From Streptomyces sulfonofaciens (GTDB lineage: Bacteria > Actinomycetota > Actinomycetes > Streptomycetales > Streptomycetaceae), in assembly GCF_014656295.1 (NCBI RefSeq), contig NZ_BNCD01000011.1, positions 186,001 to 250,000 of the forward strand: a stretch of 64,000 nucleotides of DNA. Direction: 5' to 3'. Position 1 is the stretch's first letter. Each line of letters begins with the position of its first letter. Under the pieces are notes generated by a model. That model did no database searches. It saw only the letters and a program-made list of their open reading frames with translations, and had not been told where the DNA came from. Both the position numbers and the translations under genes were made by a program. This document shows, one piece after another, positions 16,408 to 24,775 of this stretch.

Positions 16408-17916
16408 ATGACCACACTCGCCGGCCACACGGACACCCTGACCCGCGACGCCCTCACGGTCCTCCAGCCCGGTTTCACCGGCACCAGCGCACCCGACTGG
16501 CTGCTGCGCAGGCTGAACGAGGGCCTGGCCTCCGTGGCCCTCTTCGGGCGCAACATCGCCTCGCACGAGCAGCTCGCGGCCCTGACCGCGCAGTTGCGCG
16601 GGGAGCGGGACGACGTCCTCGTCACCATCGACGAGGAGGGCGGTGACGTCACCCGCCTGGAGGCGCGCACCGGCTCGACCTTCCCGGGCAACCACGCGCT
16701 CGGCGCCGTCGACGACACCGCGCTCACCCGCGAGGTCGCCTTCGAGCTGGGCCGCCGGCTCGCCGCGTGCGGCGTCAACCTCAACTGGGCACCGTCCGCC
16801 GACGTCAACTCCAACCCCGACAACCCCGTCATCGGCGTACGGTCCTTCGGGGCCGACACCGCCCTGGTCGCCCGGCACACCGCCGCCTACGTGGAGGGCC
16901 TGCAGGCCGCGGGCGTCGCCGCCTGCACCAAGCACTTCCCCGGACACGGCGACACCGCGGTCGACTCCCACCACGCCCTGCCGCGCATCGACGCGGACCT
17001 TAAGACCCTGTACGACCGCGAGCTCGTGCCGTTCCGCGCGGCCATCGCGGCGGGTTCGCGCGCGGTGATGACGGCGCACATCCTCGTGCCCGCACTCGAT
17101 CCGCGGCTGCCCGCCACCCTCTCCCGGCGCATCCTCACCGGCCTGCTGCGCGAGGAACTCGGCCATGACGGGCTGATCGTCACGGACGGCATGGAGATGC
17201 AGGCCATCACGGCCGCCTACGGCATCGAACGCGGCAGTGTGCTCGCCATCGCGGCCGGAGCCGACGCGATCTGCGTGGGCGGCGGGCTCGCGGACGACGC
17301 GACCGTGCGCCGGCTGCGGGACGCGCTCGTCACGGCGGTGCGCGCCGGCGACCTGCCGGAGGACCGCCTCGCCGAGGCCGCGGAACGGGTCAGGGACCTG
17401 GCGGGCTGGGCGGCCGCGACCACCCCCAGGGGAGCCGTGTACGACGGGAGCGGGCGCGCCCTGGAAGTGGGCGTCGAGGCGGCCCGCCGGGCGCTCAGGG
17501 TGACCAGGGACGCATCGGCGCCGGACGCGGGCCGGCCGGTCACCGAGCCGCCGTTCGTCGCCTCCTTCACCCCGGTGGCGAACATCGCGGTCGGCGACGA
17601 GACGCCCTGGGGCGTCGCCGCCGAGCTCCAGCGGCTGTTCCCCGGCACCAGGACGGGCAGCTTCAGCGGCGAGGACGCCGGGGCGCGGGCGCTCGCGGCA
17701 GCGGGCGGGGACCGTGTCGTCGCCGTGGTCCGCGACGCGCACCGCCACCCGTGGATGTCGGCCGCCCTGGACACCCTGCTGGCCGCCCGCCCCGACACCG
17801 TCGTCGTCGAGATGGGTGTTCCCCAGGCCGCCCCACGCGGTCCGCTGCACATCGCCACGCACGGCGCGGCCCGCGTCTGCGGGATGGCGGCGGCGGAAGT
17901 GATCAGCGGCCGCTGA
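16408..17916 (+). CDS. dasD: Glycoside hydrolase family 3 beta-N-acetylglucosaminidase DasD
   Basis: 502 residues. Hydrolyses imported N-acetylglucosamine oligomers (chitobiose) to GlcNAc. The GH3 NagZ-type signature KHFPGHGDTAVDSH is at 175-188, with its His/Asp pair acting as acid/base in this subfamily, and the nucleophile aspartate is Asp260 in LIVTDGMEMQ. The protein lacks a signal peptide, consistent with cytoplasmic action after uptake. The ATG at 16408 has AAGGAG upstream; the 151-base spacer from dasC is rich in CCGCCG and CTGCCG repeats. Confidence 0.93.
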   Translation: MTTLAGHTDTLTRDALTVLQPGFTGTSAPDWLLRRLNEGLASVALFGRNIASHEQLAALTAQLRGERDDVLVTIDEEGGDVTRLEARTGSTFPGNHALGAVDDTALTREVAFELGRRLAACGVNLNWAPSADVNSNPDNPVIGVRSFGADTALVARHTAAYVEGLQAAGVAACTKHFPGHGDTAVDSHHALPRIDADLKTLYDRELVPFRAAIAAGSRAVMTAHILVPALDPRLPATLSRRILTGLLREELGHDGLIVTDGMEMQAITAAYGIERGSVLAIAAGADAICVGGGLADDATVRRLRDALVTAVRAGDLPEDRLAEAAERVRDLAGWAAATTPRGAVYDGSGRALEVGVEAARRALRVTRDASAPDAGRPVTEPPFVASFTPVANIAVGDETPWGVAAELQRLFPGTRTGSFSGEDAGARALAAAGGDRVVAVVRDAHRHPWMSAALDTLLAARPDTVVVEMGVPQAAPRGPLHIATHGAARVCGMAAAEVISGR

Positions 17917-17921
17917 GGCCC

Positions 17922-17962
17922 GCCGGCCGGGGAGGCGCACGGCGCCGCCCTCTCCGGCCGGC
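17922..17962. terminator. Hairpin between convergent dasD and tetR-like gene
   Basis: Arms GCCGGCCGGGGAGGC (17922-17936) and GCCCTCTCCGGCCGGC (17947-17962) pair along nearly their whole length with one bulge and a loop of about 10 bases. Placement between convergent genes fits a bidirectional terminator. Confidence 0.6.
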
Positions 17963-18029
17963 CCCCAGGGCCGCGCGGGGACCGCCCCCAGCGGCCGGCC
18001 CACGCCGCGGACCTGGCGGCGCGCCGGGC

Positions 18030-18671
18030 TCAGCCCCGCGCCGGCAGCACGCCCAGTCCGTTCGCCAGCAGCGCGAACGCATGCTCGGCGTCCCGTACCG
18101 CACCGGCATAGCGCTCGTCCGCCGGCTCTCCGTACGCCAGCCGCTGCGCGTTGTCGTGCGCCAGGGCCCACTGCACCCCGACGAGCTGGACGGCCGCCAG
18201 GCGCGCGGTGAGCGCGGTGGTGTCCGCGGTGTCGCACAGCGCCTGCGCGAGAGCGCGTTCCGCCCCCGCCCTGAAGTGTTCCAGACGCGCGACCAGGGGC
18301 GGGTTGTCGAGGATCATCTGGTAGAGGGCACGCACCTCGACCCTGTCGTTGAGCCCGGTGATCGGGTCGCGTTCGCGCAGGCCCGCGAGGAAGTGCGTCC
18401 GCAGCGCGGCCAACGGGGTGCTGTCCGCGGGCCGGTCCCGCACCACCCGGGCCGGCTCCTCCTCGTGGTCGGCGAAGCGGTGCACGACCAGGTCCTCCTT
18501 GGTGGGGAAGTAGGCGAAGAGCGTGCGCTTGGAGACCTCCGCCGCCTCGGCGACCCGGGTCACCGGCACCCGGGTGTAGCCGTGTTCGAGGAAGAGCGCG
18601 ATCGCCGCCTCGGAGATCGCCGCATGCGTGCGCCGCTTCTTCCGCTCCCGCAGTCCAGGCTCGCCGTTCAC
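18030..18671 (-). CDS. TetR-family transcriptional regulator
   Basis: 213 residues from GTG 18671. The N-terminal TetR helix-turn-helix is clear (AAISEAAIALFLEHGYTRVP, then VAEAAEVSKRTLFAYFPTKE). The C-terminal ligand domain carries no recognisable specificity. It is divergent from a flavin monooxygenase gene and the spacer holds an inverted repeat, the usual layout of a TetR repressor controlling itself and an oxygenase. The effector is probably an aromatic or polyketide-like compound (inference). Confidence 0.9.
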   Translation of the reverse strand: MNGEPGLRERKKRRTHAAISEAAIALFLEHGYTRVPVTRVAEAAEVSKRTLFAYFPTKEDLVVHRFADHEEEPARVVRDRPADSTPLAALRTHFLAGLRERDPITGLNDRVEVRALYQMILDNPPLVARLEHFRAGAERALAQALCDTADTTALTARLAAVQLVGVQWALAHDNAQRLAYGEPADERYAGAVRDAEHAFALLANGLGVLPARG

Positions 18672-18681
18672 GGGGCCACCC

Positions 18682-18719
18682 TACCAGGTAGTAGTCTCGG
18701 GCGAACTCTGCACCTGGTA
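18682..18719. promoter_or_regulatory. Inverted repeat, candidate TetR operator
   Basis: TACCAGGT at 18682-18689 and its exact complement ACCTGGTA at 18712-18719 flank the presumed promoter region; TAGTCT at 18692-18697 could be a -10 element toward the monooxygenase. The site begins 11 bases from the regulator start and ends 59 bases from the monooxygenase start. Confidence 0.6.
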
Positions 18720-18777
18720 TACATACGCACCAGGGCGAGTAAGTCCGAGTGGGTGCGAGGGGCGTGGGGAGCGGAAC

Positions 18778-20658
18778 ATGAGGGACACGACGATCACCGA
18801 CGGGGCCGGCGCGGGGAGCGGCGCCGGACAGGGAGCCGGCCCGGGCGGCCCGGGAGCCGGACAGGGAGCCGGCCCGGGAGCCGGTCGGAGAGCCGGCACG
18901 GACGCGGTGCCGGGTACCGGCGCGGAGGCCGGTGCCGGTGCCGGTGCCGGTGCCGGAGGCGGGGCCCGTGGGGGGTCTGGGACCGGAGGCGGCGCCGGTG
19001 TCGTGGCCGGGGCCGGGGCCGATTCCCGGGCCGGTGACGGTTCCGGACCCGGGGCCGGTCGCGGGGGCCCGGGGAGGGCCGGTACCGGCCCGGGGGGCGG
19101 CGGGGCCGGTCCCGAGGCCACCCGGAGCGCCCGGGACGCGGCGCGGCCGCCGGCACCGGCGGAGGCCGAGACGGTCGAGGTGGTCATCGCGGGCGCTGGG
19201 CCGACCGGGCTCACTCTGGCCTGCGAACTGGCCCTGGCCGGAGTGCGGACCCTGGTCCTGGAGCGCCTGGAGCGGCCCGTCGAGCAGGTGAAGGGCGGCG
19301 GGATCCAGTCCCGTACCGCGGAGCTCCTGGAGGCGCGCGGCCTGCTGGCACCGGTCCTGCGCCGGTCCGTGCCGCGCGAGCCGGTCGGCGGCCACTTCGG
19401 GATGCTGCCCGTGCCACTGGACTGCACGCCCTGGCGGACCCGCCACCCGTTCCCGATCGCGATTGCGCAGTGGCGGGTAGAGGAGGTGCTCGCGGAGCGC
19501 GCCCTGGCCCTCGGGGCGCGCATCCTGCGCGGCGCCGCGGTCACCGCGGTCGACACCGCGGGGCCGGACGGCGGTGTGACGGTGACCGCGGACGGCCACC
19601 GGGTGCGCGCGCGCTACCTGGTGGCGTGCGACGGCGGGCACAGCACGGTGCGCAAACTGCTGGGTCTGCCGTTCCCGGGCAGGGACGGCAGCTACGTGGC
19701 GACGCTGGCGGACGTCCGGCTGGCCGGCGCCTCGCCGCTGGTGCCGCGGAGCATCGGGCACGCCAGCGGCCTCACGCGCCGTGCCGGCGGTTACTGGGCG
19801 ATGCTGGTCCCGGTCGGCGACGAGCGCCACCGGCTCACCTTCGGGCGCTCGGACGGCGCCGACGCCGCCCGGGACGCCCCGGTCACGCACGAGGAGGTCG
19901 CCGCCGCACTGCGGGCGGTCTACGGCGAGGAGACCGTCCTGGACCGGGTGGACAGCGCCTCGCGGTTCAGCGACGCCACCCGGCAGCTCAAGCGGTACCG
20001 GGAAGGGTGCGTGCTGTTCGCGGGGGACGCTGCGCACATCCACCCGCCGCTCGGCGGCCAGGGTCTCAACCTGGGCGTGCAGGACGCGTTCAACCTCGGC
20101 TGGAAGCTGGCCGCGGCCGTCCGGGGCCGGGCGCCGGCCGGCCTCCTGGACAGCTACCACACCGAGCGGCACCCGGTCGCGGCCCAGGTGCTGCACCACA
20201 CCTCGGCGCAGCGCGTCCTCGCCGACCCGGAGCCGACCGAGGACGTGGCCGCGCTGCGCGACATCGTCACGGACCTGCTGCGCCTGCCGGACGCCAACCG
20301 GCACCTGGCAGGCCTGATGTCCGGCCTGTCGCTGCGCTACGAACTCTCCGGTGAGCATCCGCTCACCGGGCACCGGGTGCCGGACCTCGACCTGGTCACG
20401 CGCTCCGGGCCCACCCGGCTGTCCGCGCTGAGCACGGCGGGACGCGCCGTCCTGCTGGACCTGGCCGGCGTGGTCCCGGCCGGCTTCGGGACCCCGGCCG
20501 CGATCGACCTGGTGCGTGCGTCCTGTGCGGAAGGCCCGGCCGCCGCGGCCCTGCTGATCAGGCCCGACGGCTATGTCTGCTGGGCGGCGGACGACGCCGG
20601 GGGCTGCCGCCGGACGCTGCTCCCCGCGATCCGCGAGCACCTGACGACGGCCCCCTGA
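18778..20658 (+). CDS. FAD-dependent aromatic/polyketide hydroxylase with Gly/Ala-rich N-terminal extension
   Basis: 626 residues from ATG 18778 (GGGGAG ribosome site). The catalytic part begins near residue 137 with the FAD-binding GAGPTGLTLACELALAG, then the DG motif CDGGHSTVRK and the GD motif FAGDAAHIHPPLGGQG, and ends with RPDGYVCWAADD, the thioredoxin-like tail of the PHBH/RdmE/MhpA class. These enzymes hydroxylate phenols or polyketides using NAD(P)H. Odd feature: the first roughly 130 residues are almost only Gly, Ala, Pro, Ser, Arg and Thr, encoded by GGTGCC and GGAGCC repeats, and are not part of the family. Initiation could instead occur close to the FAD motif (GTG near 19178). It is divergent from the TetR gene. 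Confidence 0.85.
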   Translation: MRDTTITDGAGAGSGAGQGAGPGGPGAGQGAGPGAGRRAGTDAVPGTGAEAGAGAGAGAGGGARGGSGTGGGAGVVAGAGADSRAGDGSGPGAGRGGPGRAGTGPGGGGAGPEATRSARDAARPPAPAEAETVEVVIAGAGPTGLTLACELALAGVRTLVLERLERPVEQVKGGGIQSRTAELLEARGLLAPVLRRSVPREPVGGHFGMLPVPLDCTPWRTRHPFPIAIAQWRVEEVLAERALALGARILRGAAVTAVDTAGPDGGVTVTADGHRVRARYLVACDGGHSTVRKLLGLPFPGRDGSYVATLADVRLAGASPLVPRSIGHASGLTRRAGGYWAMLVPVGDERHRLTFGRSDGADAARDAPVTHEEVAAALRAVYGEETVLDRVDSASRFSDATRQLKRYREGCVLFAGDAAHIHPPLGGQGLNLGVQDAFNLGWKLAAAVRGRAPAGLLDSYHTERHPVAAQVLHHTSAQRVLADPEPTEDVAALRDIVTDLLRLPDANRHLAGLMSGLSLRYELSGEHPLTGHRVPDLDLVTRSGPTRLSALSTAGRAVLLDLAGVVPAGFGTPAAIDLVRASCAEGPAAAALLIRPDGYVCWAADDAGGCRRTLLPAIREHLTTAP

Positions 20659-20710
20659 GCGTGCGGACGCCGTCCCGAGCAACCGTCTGCGACCGTGCGC
20701 GCCCGGGGAT

Positions 20711-20749
20711 ACCGACTCGGATCACCGACTCGGATCACCGACTCGGATC
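20711..20749 (+). repeat. 13-bp tandem repeat, three exact copies
   Basis: ACCGACTCGGATC three times in a row (20711, 20724, 20737), followed by degenerate GATCCGGATCAC-like copies to about 20780. Lies between the convergent monooxygenase and nagB genes. Confidence 0.9.
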
Positions 20750-20823
20750 GCTGATCCGGATCACTGCTCCGGATCACCGACCGGGGCGGTGGTCCGGAGC
20801 GTGCACGGCGTTCGCCGGAGCGG

Positions 20824-21609
20824 TCAGATCCCCTGCCAGTCGGGCTTCGCGGCGAACGTGTGCCGGAAGTAGTCCGCGAGCTTCAGCTCGGCCGCGGCCG
20901 CCTCGTCCACCACCACGGTGGCGTGCGGATGCAACTGGAGCGCCGAGGCCGGGCACACCGCGGCCACCGGACCCTCCACGCTGGCCGCCACGGCGTCCGC
21001 CTTCCCGGCACCCGTGGCCAGCAGCACCACGTGCCGCGCCGCCAGGATCGTGCCGATGCCCTGGGTGATCACGTGGTGCGGCACCTGCTCGATGTCGCCG
21101 TCGAAGAACCGGGCGTTGTCGACGCGGGTCTGCTCGGTCAGCGTCTTGATCCGGGTCCGCGAGGCGAGCGACGAGCACGGCTCGTTGAAGCCGATGTGCC
21201 CGTCCGTGCCGATGCCGAGCAACTGGAGGTCGACCCCGCCCGCCTTCTCCAGCGTCTCCTCGTAGGCCGCGCACGCGGCGGGGATGTCGGCGGCACGGCC
21301 GTCGGGGCCCATGAAGGCACCGGGACCGAGCCCCAGCGGCTGGAGCACCTGGCGGCCGAGCACCGAGCGGTAGGACTCGGGGTGGTCCGCGGGCAGGCCC
21401 ACGTACTCGTCGAGCTGGGCGATCCGCGCCCGGGAGGCGTCCACGCCACCGGAGCGGACCTTGGCCGCCAGCGCCTCGTAGACGGGCAGCGGGGTCGAGC
21501 CGGTGGCGACGCCGAGGACGGCGTCGGGCTTGCGTCGCAGCAGTTGTGCCATGGCCTCGGCGATGAGCTCGCCGCCCGCCCTGGCGTCCGGGACGATGAC
21601 AACTTCCAC
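20824..21609 (-). CDS. nagB: Glucosamine-6-phosphate deaminase NagB
   Basis: 261 residues from GTG 21609 (AGGA seven bases upstream), the length and N-terminus (VEVVIVPDARAGGELIAEAM) I recall for S. coelicolor NagB; a longer reading from 21666 would put the start against the operator. Converts glucosamine-6-phosphate to fructose-6-phosphate and ammonia, the last step in GlcNAc catabolism. Family motifs: LGVATGSTPLPVY (phosphate loop), RIAQLDEYVGL, and LLGIGTDGHIGFNEP with the catalytic Asp/His. Its substrate is the DasR inducer, and a dre site lies about 60 bases upstream, closing a feedback loop with the das genes. Confidence 0.95.
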   Translation of the reverse strand: MEVVIVPDARAGGELIAEAMAQLLRRKPDAVLGVATGSTPLPVYEALAAKVRSGGVDASRARIAQLDEYVGLPADHPESYRSVLGRQVLQPLGLGPGAFMGPDGRAADIPAACAAYEETLEKAGGVDLQLLGIGTDGHIGFNEPCSSLASRTRIKTLTEQTRVDNARFFDGDIEQVPHHVITQGIGTILAARHVVLLATGAGKADAVAASVEGPVAAVCPASALQLHPHATVVVDEAAAAELKLADYFRHTFAAKPDWQGI

Positions 21610-21667
21610 GCTGGTCCTGCCGATCTGGTGGGTCTCGACTCGGGGCGTGTGCGCATGGACACGCATG

Positions 21668-21679
21668 TGGACTAGACCA
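21668..21679. promoter_or_regulatory. dre-like DasR operator upstream of nagB
   Basis: TGGACTAGACCA, one mismatch from the symmetric dre core, 59 bases before the chosen nagB start. Confidence 0.82.
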
Positions 21680-21719
21680 ATCTAGCAGAGCGTTCCCGTG
21701 CCGCGCCGCCCCGCCCGCG

Positions 21720-21857
21720 GGAGTCCGATCGGCGGAGGAGGTCCAGCCGATCCTGGAGACCATCCCGCTCCAGCGGCTCGCCCACGAGGTCGCCCTCGCC
21801 CGCGGCCGGGACCCGGACGCGCCACGCGCCCTGGCGAAGGCGGCGGAGAGGCGCTGA
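21720..21857 (+). pseudogene. Remnant of a SIS-domain sugar isomerase C-terminus
   Basis: In one frame this reads an open stretch ending in a TGA at 21855. It includes EEVQPILETIPLQRLAHEVA and LARGRDPDAPRALAKAAERR, which resembles the conserved tail of GlmS-type and other SIS-domain phosphosugar isomerases (IPLQ-LA-ALARG-DPD-PR-L-KVT-TR). No matching upstream domain, start or ribosome site exists: the sequence before it is the nagB operator region. I read it as the decayed 3' end of a gene that once lay here, plausibly another aminosugar-metabolism gene. Recognition is by eye. Confidence 0.5.
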
Positions 21858-22138
21858 CCGCGGGCTCGGCTTCCGCCCCCGTTCCGACGGGCCGGGCTCG
21901 CCGGGGGCCGGGGCCTGTATGCCGCCCCCGGCGGGGCGGTCGGCGGCCGGGCAGGGGAGGGCCGGGGGTGCTGCCGGGAGCGGGAGGGCAGAGGGCCGCC
22001 GTCCTGGCCGCCGCGGGCCGCTACCGGCAGCCCACGGGGCAGCCCCGGCGGGCCGGCGCGGACACCGCCGTCCGGCGCGGACGCCGGTGTCCCAAAGCAA
22101 CAACAACAAACATCTCCGAACGCATAGACACGGGAGAA

Positions 22139-22150
22139 TGGTCTAGTCCA
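22139..22150. promoter_or_regulatory. Fifth dre-like site, between nagB and the PdtaS-like kinase
   Basis: TGGTCTAGTCCA, identical to operator 1 of the dasR-dasA spacer. It lies 252 bases before the histidine kinase start and 530 bases from nagB, in a 792-base spacer otherwise lacking genes apart from the isomerase remnant. It may be a leftover of the decayed gene's control region or act on the kinase. Confidence 0.65.
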
Positions 22151-22401
22151 CAATGCTGCTGAAGCCCCCGTCCCTCCCGCACGGAAGGACGGACCGAGGA
22201 ACCGGCGCTCTCTGCCCTGACTGCGCCGGCTCCTCCCCTTCGGCAGCCGGGACCGCACACCCGGCAGCCGATCCGGCTGCGGTGCCGGGAGGGTTGAGGG
22301 TCCCTCTCAGGCGCCGCGGCCCGCGGGTGCCGTGACCGCGGCCGGACGGCGGGCCCAAGGAGGCCGTCGGCGCCCGCAGGCCGCCGGGTACGCTCGCAGA
22401 C

Positions 22402-23895
22402 GTGCCTTCCATGAACGACCTCGTACGCCAGCACACCGCCCTGTCCGAGAAGGACCTGGAGTGGCTGCACCTGCTGGTCTCGGAATGGCAGTTGCTCTCC
22501 GACCTCTCCTTCGCCGACCTCGTGCTGTGGGTGCCCACCCGGGACGGCACGCGCTACGTGTCCGTCGCGCAGATGCGGCCCAACACCGGCCCCACCTCCT
22601 ACCAGGACGACATGGTCGGCCACCTGGTGCCGCGCGGCCGCCGGCCCATGCTGGACGTCGCCCACGACGAGGCCCGCATCGTGCGCGAGGGAGATCCCGA
22701 ATGGCGCGAGGAGGTGCCGGTCAGGGTCGAGTCGATCCCGGTCAGCAGGGAGGGGAGGGTGCTCGGCGTGATCGCCCGCAACACCAACCTGCTGACCGTG
22801 CGCACCCCCTCCCGCCTGGAACTCACCTATCTGCAGAGCGCGTCCGACCTTGCCCAGATGATCGCGGCGGGTGCCTTCCCGTTCCCCGACCAGCAGGTCG
22901 ACATGGACGCCTCGCCGCGGGTCGGCGACGGCCTGATCCGGCTGGACGCCGACGGCTTCGTGCAGTACGCCTCGCCGAACGCCCTCTCCGCCTACCACCG
23001 CCTCGGCCTCGCCGTCGATCTCGTCGGCCACCACCTCGGCAGGACCACCGCCGAACTCGCCCCGTCGCACGGCCCGGTCGACGAGGCGCTGGCCAAGGTC
23101 GCCAGCGGATGGGCACCGCGGGAGTTCGAGGTGGAGGGGGAGGAGTGCGTGATCCAGGGCCGCGCCATCCCGCTGAAGCCCAAGGGCCCCCGGATCGGCT
23201 CCCTGGTGCTGCTGCGCGACGTGACGGAGCTGCGCCGCCGCGAGCGCGAGCTGATCACCAAGGACGCCACCATCCGGGAGATCCACCACCGGGTGAAGAA
23301 CAACCTCCAGACCGTGGCGGCGCTCCTGCGGCTCCAGGCCCGCCGGATCGACTCGCACACCGGGCGCGAGGCCCTGGAGGAGGCCGTACGGCGAGTCGGC
23401 TCCATCGCCATCGTGCACGAGACGCTGTCTCAGACCCTGGACGAACGCGTGGAGTTCGACGAGATCGCCGACCGGGTGCTGGCCATGGTCGCCGAGATAG
23501 CGCCCGGCAAGGTCACCGGACGGCGGGCCGGACGCTTCGGCGTGCTCGAAGCGGAGATCGCCACGCCGCTGTCCATGGTCCTCACCGAGCTCCTCCAGAA
23601 CGCCCTGGAGCACGGGTTCCGCACCGGCGAGCACGGCACCGTCGAGGTCTCCGCCGTCCGCGGGGGCTCGCCGAAGGAGGCCCGGCTGCTGGTCACGGTG
23701 CAGGACGACGGCGTCGGGCTCCCGGACGGCTTCGATCCCAAGCGGGCGGGCAACCTCGGCCTGCAGATCGTCCGCACCCTGGTGGAGGGCGAGTTGAACG
23801 GCACCTTCGACATGGTTCCGGCACCGGAGCGCGGTACACAGGTGCTGTTGGACATCCCGGTACGGGCAGAGAAGCCGCCGCTGCCGTCCCGTTGA
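22402..23895 (+). CDS. Sensor histidine kinase of the PdtaS type
   Basis: 497 residues. Domain order: GAF (about 1-155), PAS-like (175-275), HisKA_2 with EIHHRVKNNLQT (phospho-acceptor His near 296), and HATPase_c with the N-box LTELLQNALEHG and G-boxes VQDDGVGLPDG and NLGLQIV. In mycobacteria PdtaS phosphorylates PdtaR, an ANTAR RNA-binding antiterminator; no response regulator lies beside this gene, as is usual for orphan PdtaS homologues. It is cytosolic, with no membrane segments. GTG 22402 and ATG 22411 are both possible starts; neither has a strong ribosome site. Confidence 0.88.
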   Translation: MPSMNDLVRQHTALSEKDLEWLHLLVSEWQLLSDLSFADLVLWVPTRDGTRYVSVAQMRPNTGPTSYQDDMVGHLVPRGRRPMLDVAHDEARIVREGDPEWREEVPVRVESIPVSREGRVLGVIARNTNLLTVRTPSRLELTYLQSASDLAQMIAAGAFPFPDQQVDMDASPRVGDGLIRLDADGFVQYASPNALSAYHRLGLAVDLVGHHLGRTTAELAPSHGPVDEALAKVASGWAPREFEVEGEECVIQGRAIPLKPKGPRIGSLVLLRDVTELRRRERELITKDATIREIHHRVKNNLQTVAALLRLQARRIDSHTGREALEEAVRRVGSIAIVHETLSQTLDERVEFDEIADRVLAMVAEIAPGKVTGRRAGRFGVLEAEIATPLSMVLTELLQNALEHGFRTGEHGTVEVSAVRGGSPKEARLLVTVQDDGVGLPDGFDPKRAGNLGLQIVRTLVEGELNGTFDMVPAPERGTQVLLDIPVRAEKPPLPSR

Positions 23896-24039
23896 GCGGG
23901 TGGCGCCGCGGGCCCCGGCGGGGGCGCACCACCCTCCGCCGGCAGATGGCTCCGCACGGACACCATGTCGAACATGCTTGCGAAGATCGACCGCGGGGGC
24001 GAGGGGTGAGAGGCGGGTGACGACGAGGCCGGTGACGAC

Positions 24040-24075
24040 AGGAAAGCCCCGGACCTGTGGGTCCGGGGCTTTCCT
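24040..24075. terminator. Strong hairpin terminator between kinase and wblE
   Basis: Perfect 16-bp stem: AGGAAAGCCCCGGACC (24040-24055) and GGTCCGGGGCTTTCCT (24060-24075) with the four-base loop TGTG. It lies between convergent genes and is symmetric, so it can stop transcription from both sides. Confidence 0.88.
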
Positions 24076-24201
24076 GATCATGTCTTCGGTGGTACTGCGC
24101 GCTGCTGCTCGGGGGCGGGGGATGCGTACTCGCTCGTGGCAAGTTGTGCCGCGGGGGGCACATGCGCCGCCGGGCTCAGGCTCGTGCGGGGGTGTGGGCG
24201 G

Positions 24202-24459
24202 TCAGGCGCTGGCCTGACGTGCCCGGTTGCGAGCGGCGCGGCGCTTCATTGCGCGGCGCTCGTCCTCGCTGAGGCCACCCCAGACGCCCGAGTCCTGTCC
24301 GGACTCAAGCGCCCACTGCAGACACTGCTCGACAACAGGGCAGCGACGGCAGACGGCCTTGGCTTCCTCGATCTGCAGCAGCGCAGGACCGGTGTTGCCG
24401 ATGGGGAAGAACAGCTCGGGGTCTTCCTCGCGGCAAACGGCGTTGTGACGCCAGTCCAT
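24202..24459 (-). CDS. wblE: WhiB-like iron-sulfur regulator WblE
   Basis: 85 residues. Four cysteines bind a [4Fe-4S] cluster: Cys9, Cys37, Cys40 and Cys46 (C-x2-C-x5-C), followed by the turn GVWGG and a basic tail RAMKRRAARNRARQ for DNA contact. This matches the WhiB1/WblE group, essential or near-essential small regulators that bind the principal sigma factor. GAGAGG precedes the ATG. The 316 bases upstream (24460-24775) include a run of eight T (24676-24683 on this strand) and the shared motif at 24744, so the promoter region is unusually AT-containing and probably has several control sites. Confidence 0.93.
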   Translation of the reverse strand: MDWRHNAVCREEDPELFFPIGNTGPALLQIEEAKAVCRRCPVVEQCLQWALESGQDSGVWGGLSEDERRAMKRRAARNRARQASA

Positions 24460-24743
24460 GGCTGCTACCTCTCTTGGTCTTCATAACGTGCGGGGCTTGT
24501 GAATGTGAACGCTTTCACGAATCCCTCGCCAAAGGAAGGGCCACCTCCCGGTTCCCCGGCGTGGTCCTGAGATGTGAGGAGGGATCCGGCGCTCTCCGGG
24601 GCCGTTGGTGCGGGCCTCCCGAGCGCCATGTAGAGATTCGCAAACCTCGGCTTCGGATACAACCCCTTCCGGAAAGTTTTTTTTGATTCCTCGGTGTCGA
24701 CTCGGTCACAGCCGTACTTCCATGGGGTGGAAGATGGGCTAAA

Positions 24744-24759
24744 CGTTCGAGTGAAAGGA
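24744..24759 (-). promoter_or_regulatory. Shared motif TCCTTTCACTCGAACG upstream of wblE
   Basis: Reads TCCTTTCACTCGAACG on the minus strand, toward wblE, about 285 bases before its start. It matches the motif at 976-991 in 15 of 16 positions. Confidence 0.4.
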
Positions 24760-24775
24760 CTTTGAGCCCTTCGAC

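Noticed and set aside
18628..18777. Upstream extension of the flavin hydroxylase to an earlier in-frame start
   Set aside because: It would overlap the tetR start and the inverted repeat; ATG 18778 has a proper ribosome site.
16120..20682. A 1520-codon minus-strand frame over dasC-dasD-monooxygenase
   Set aside because: Shadow of well-supported plus-strand genes with no protein motif; only the tetR gene within it, in another frame, is real.
24650..24690. GGAAT followed by GTT on the minus strand upstream of wblE as a SigR promoter
   Set aside because: The spacing between the two elements is 22 bases, not the roughly 18 expected for SigR promoters.
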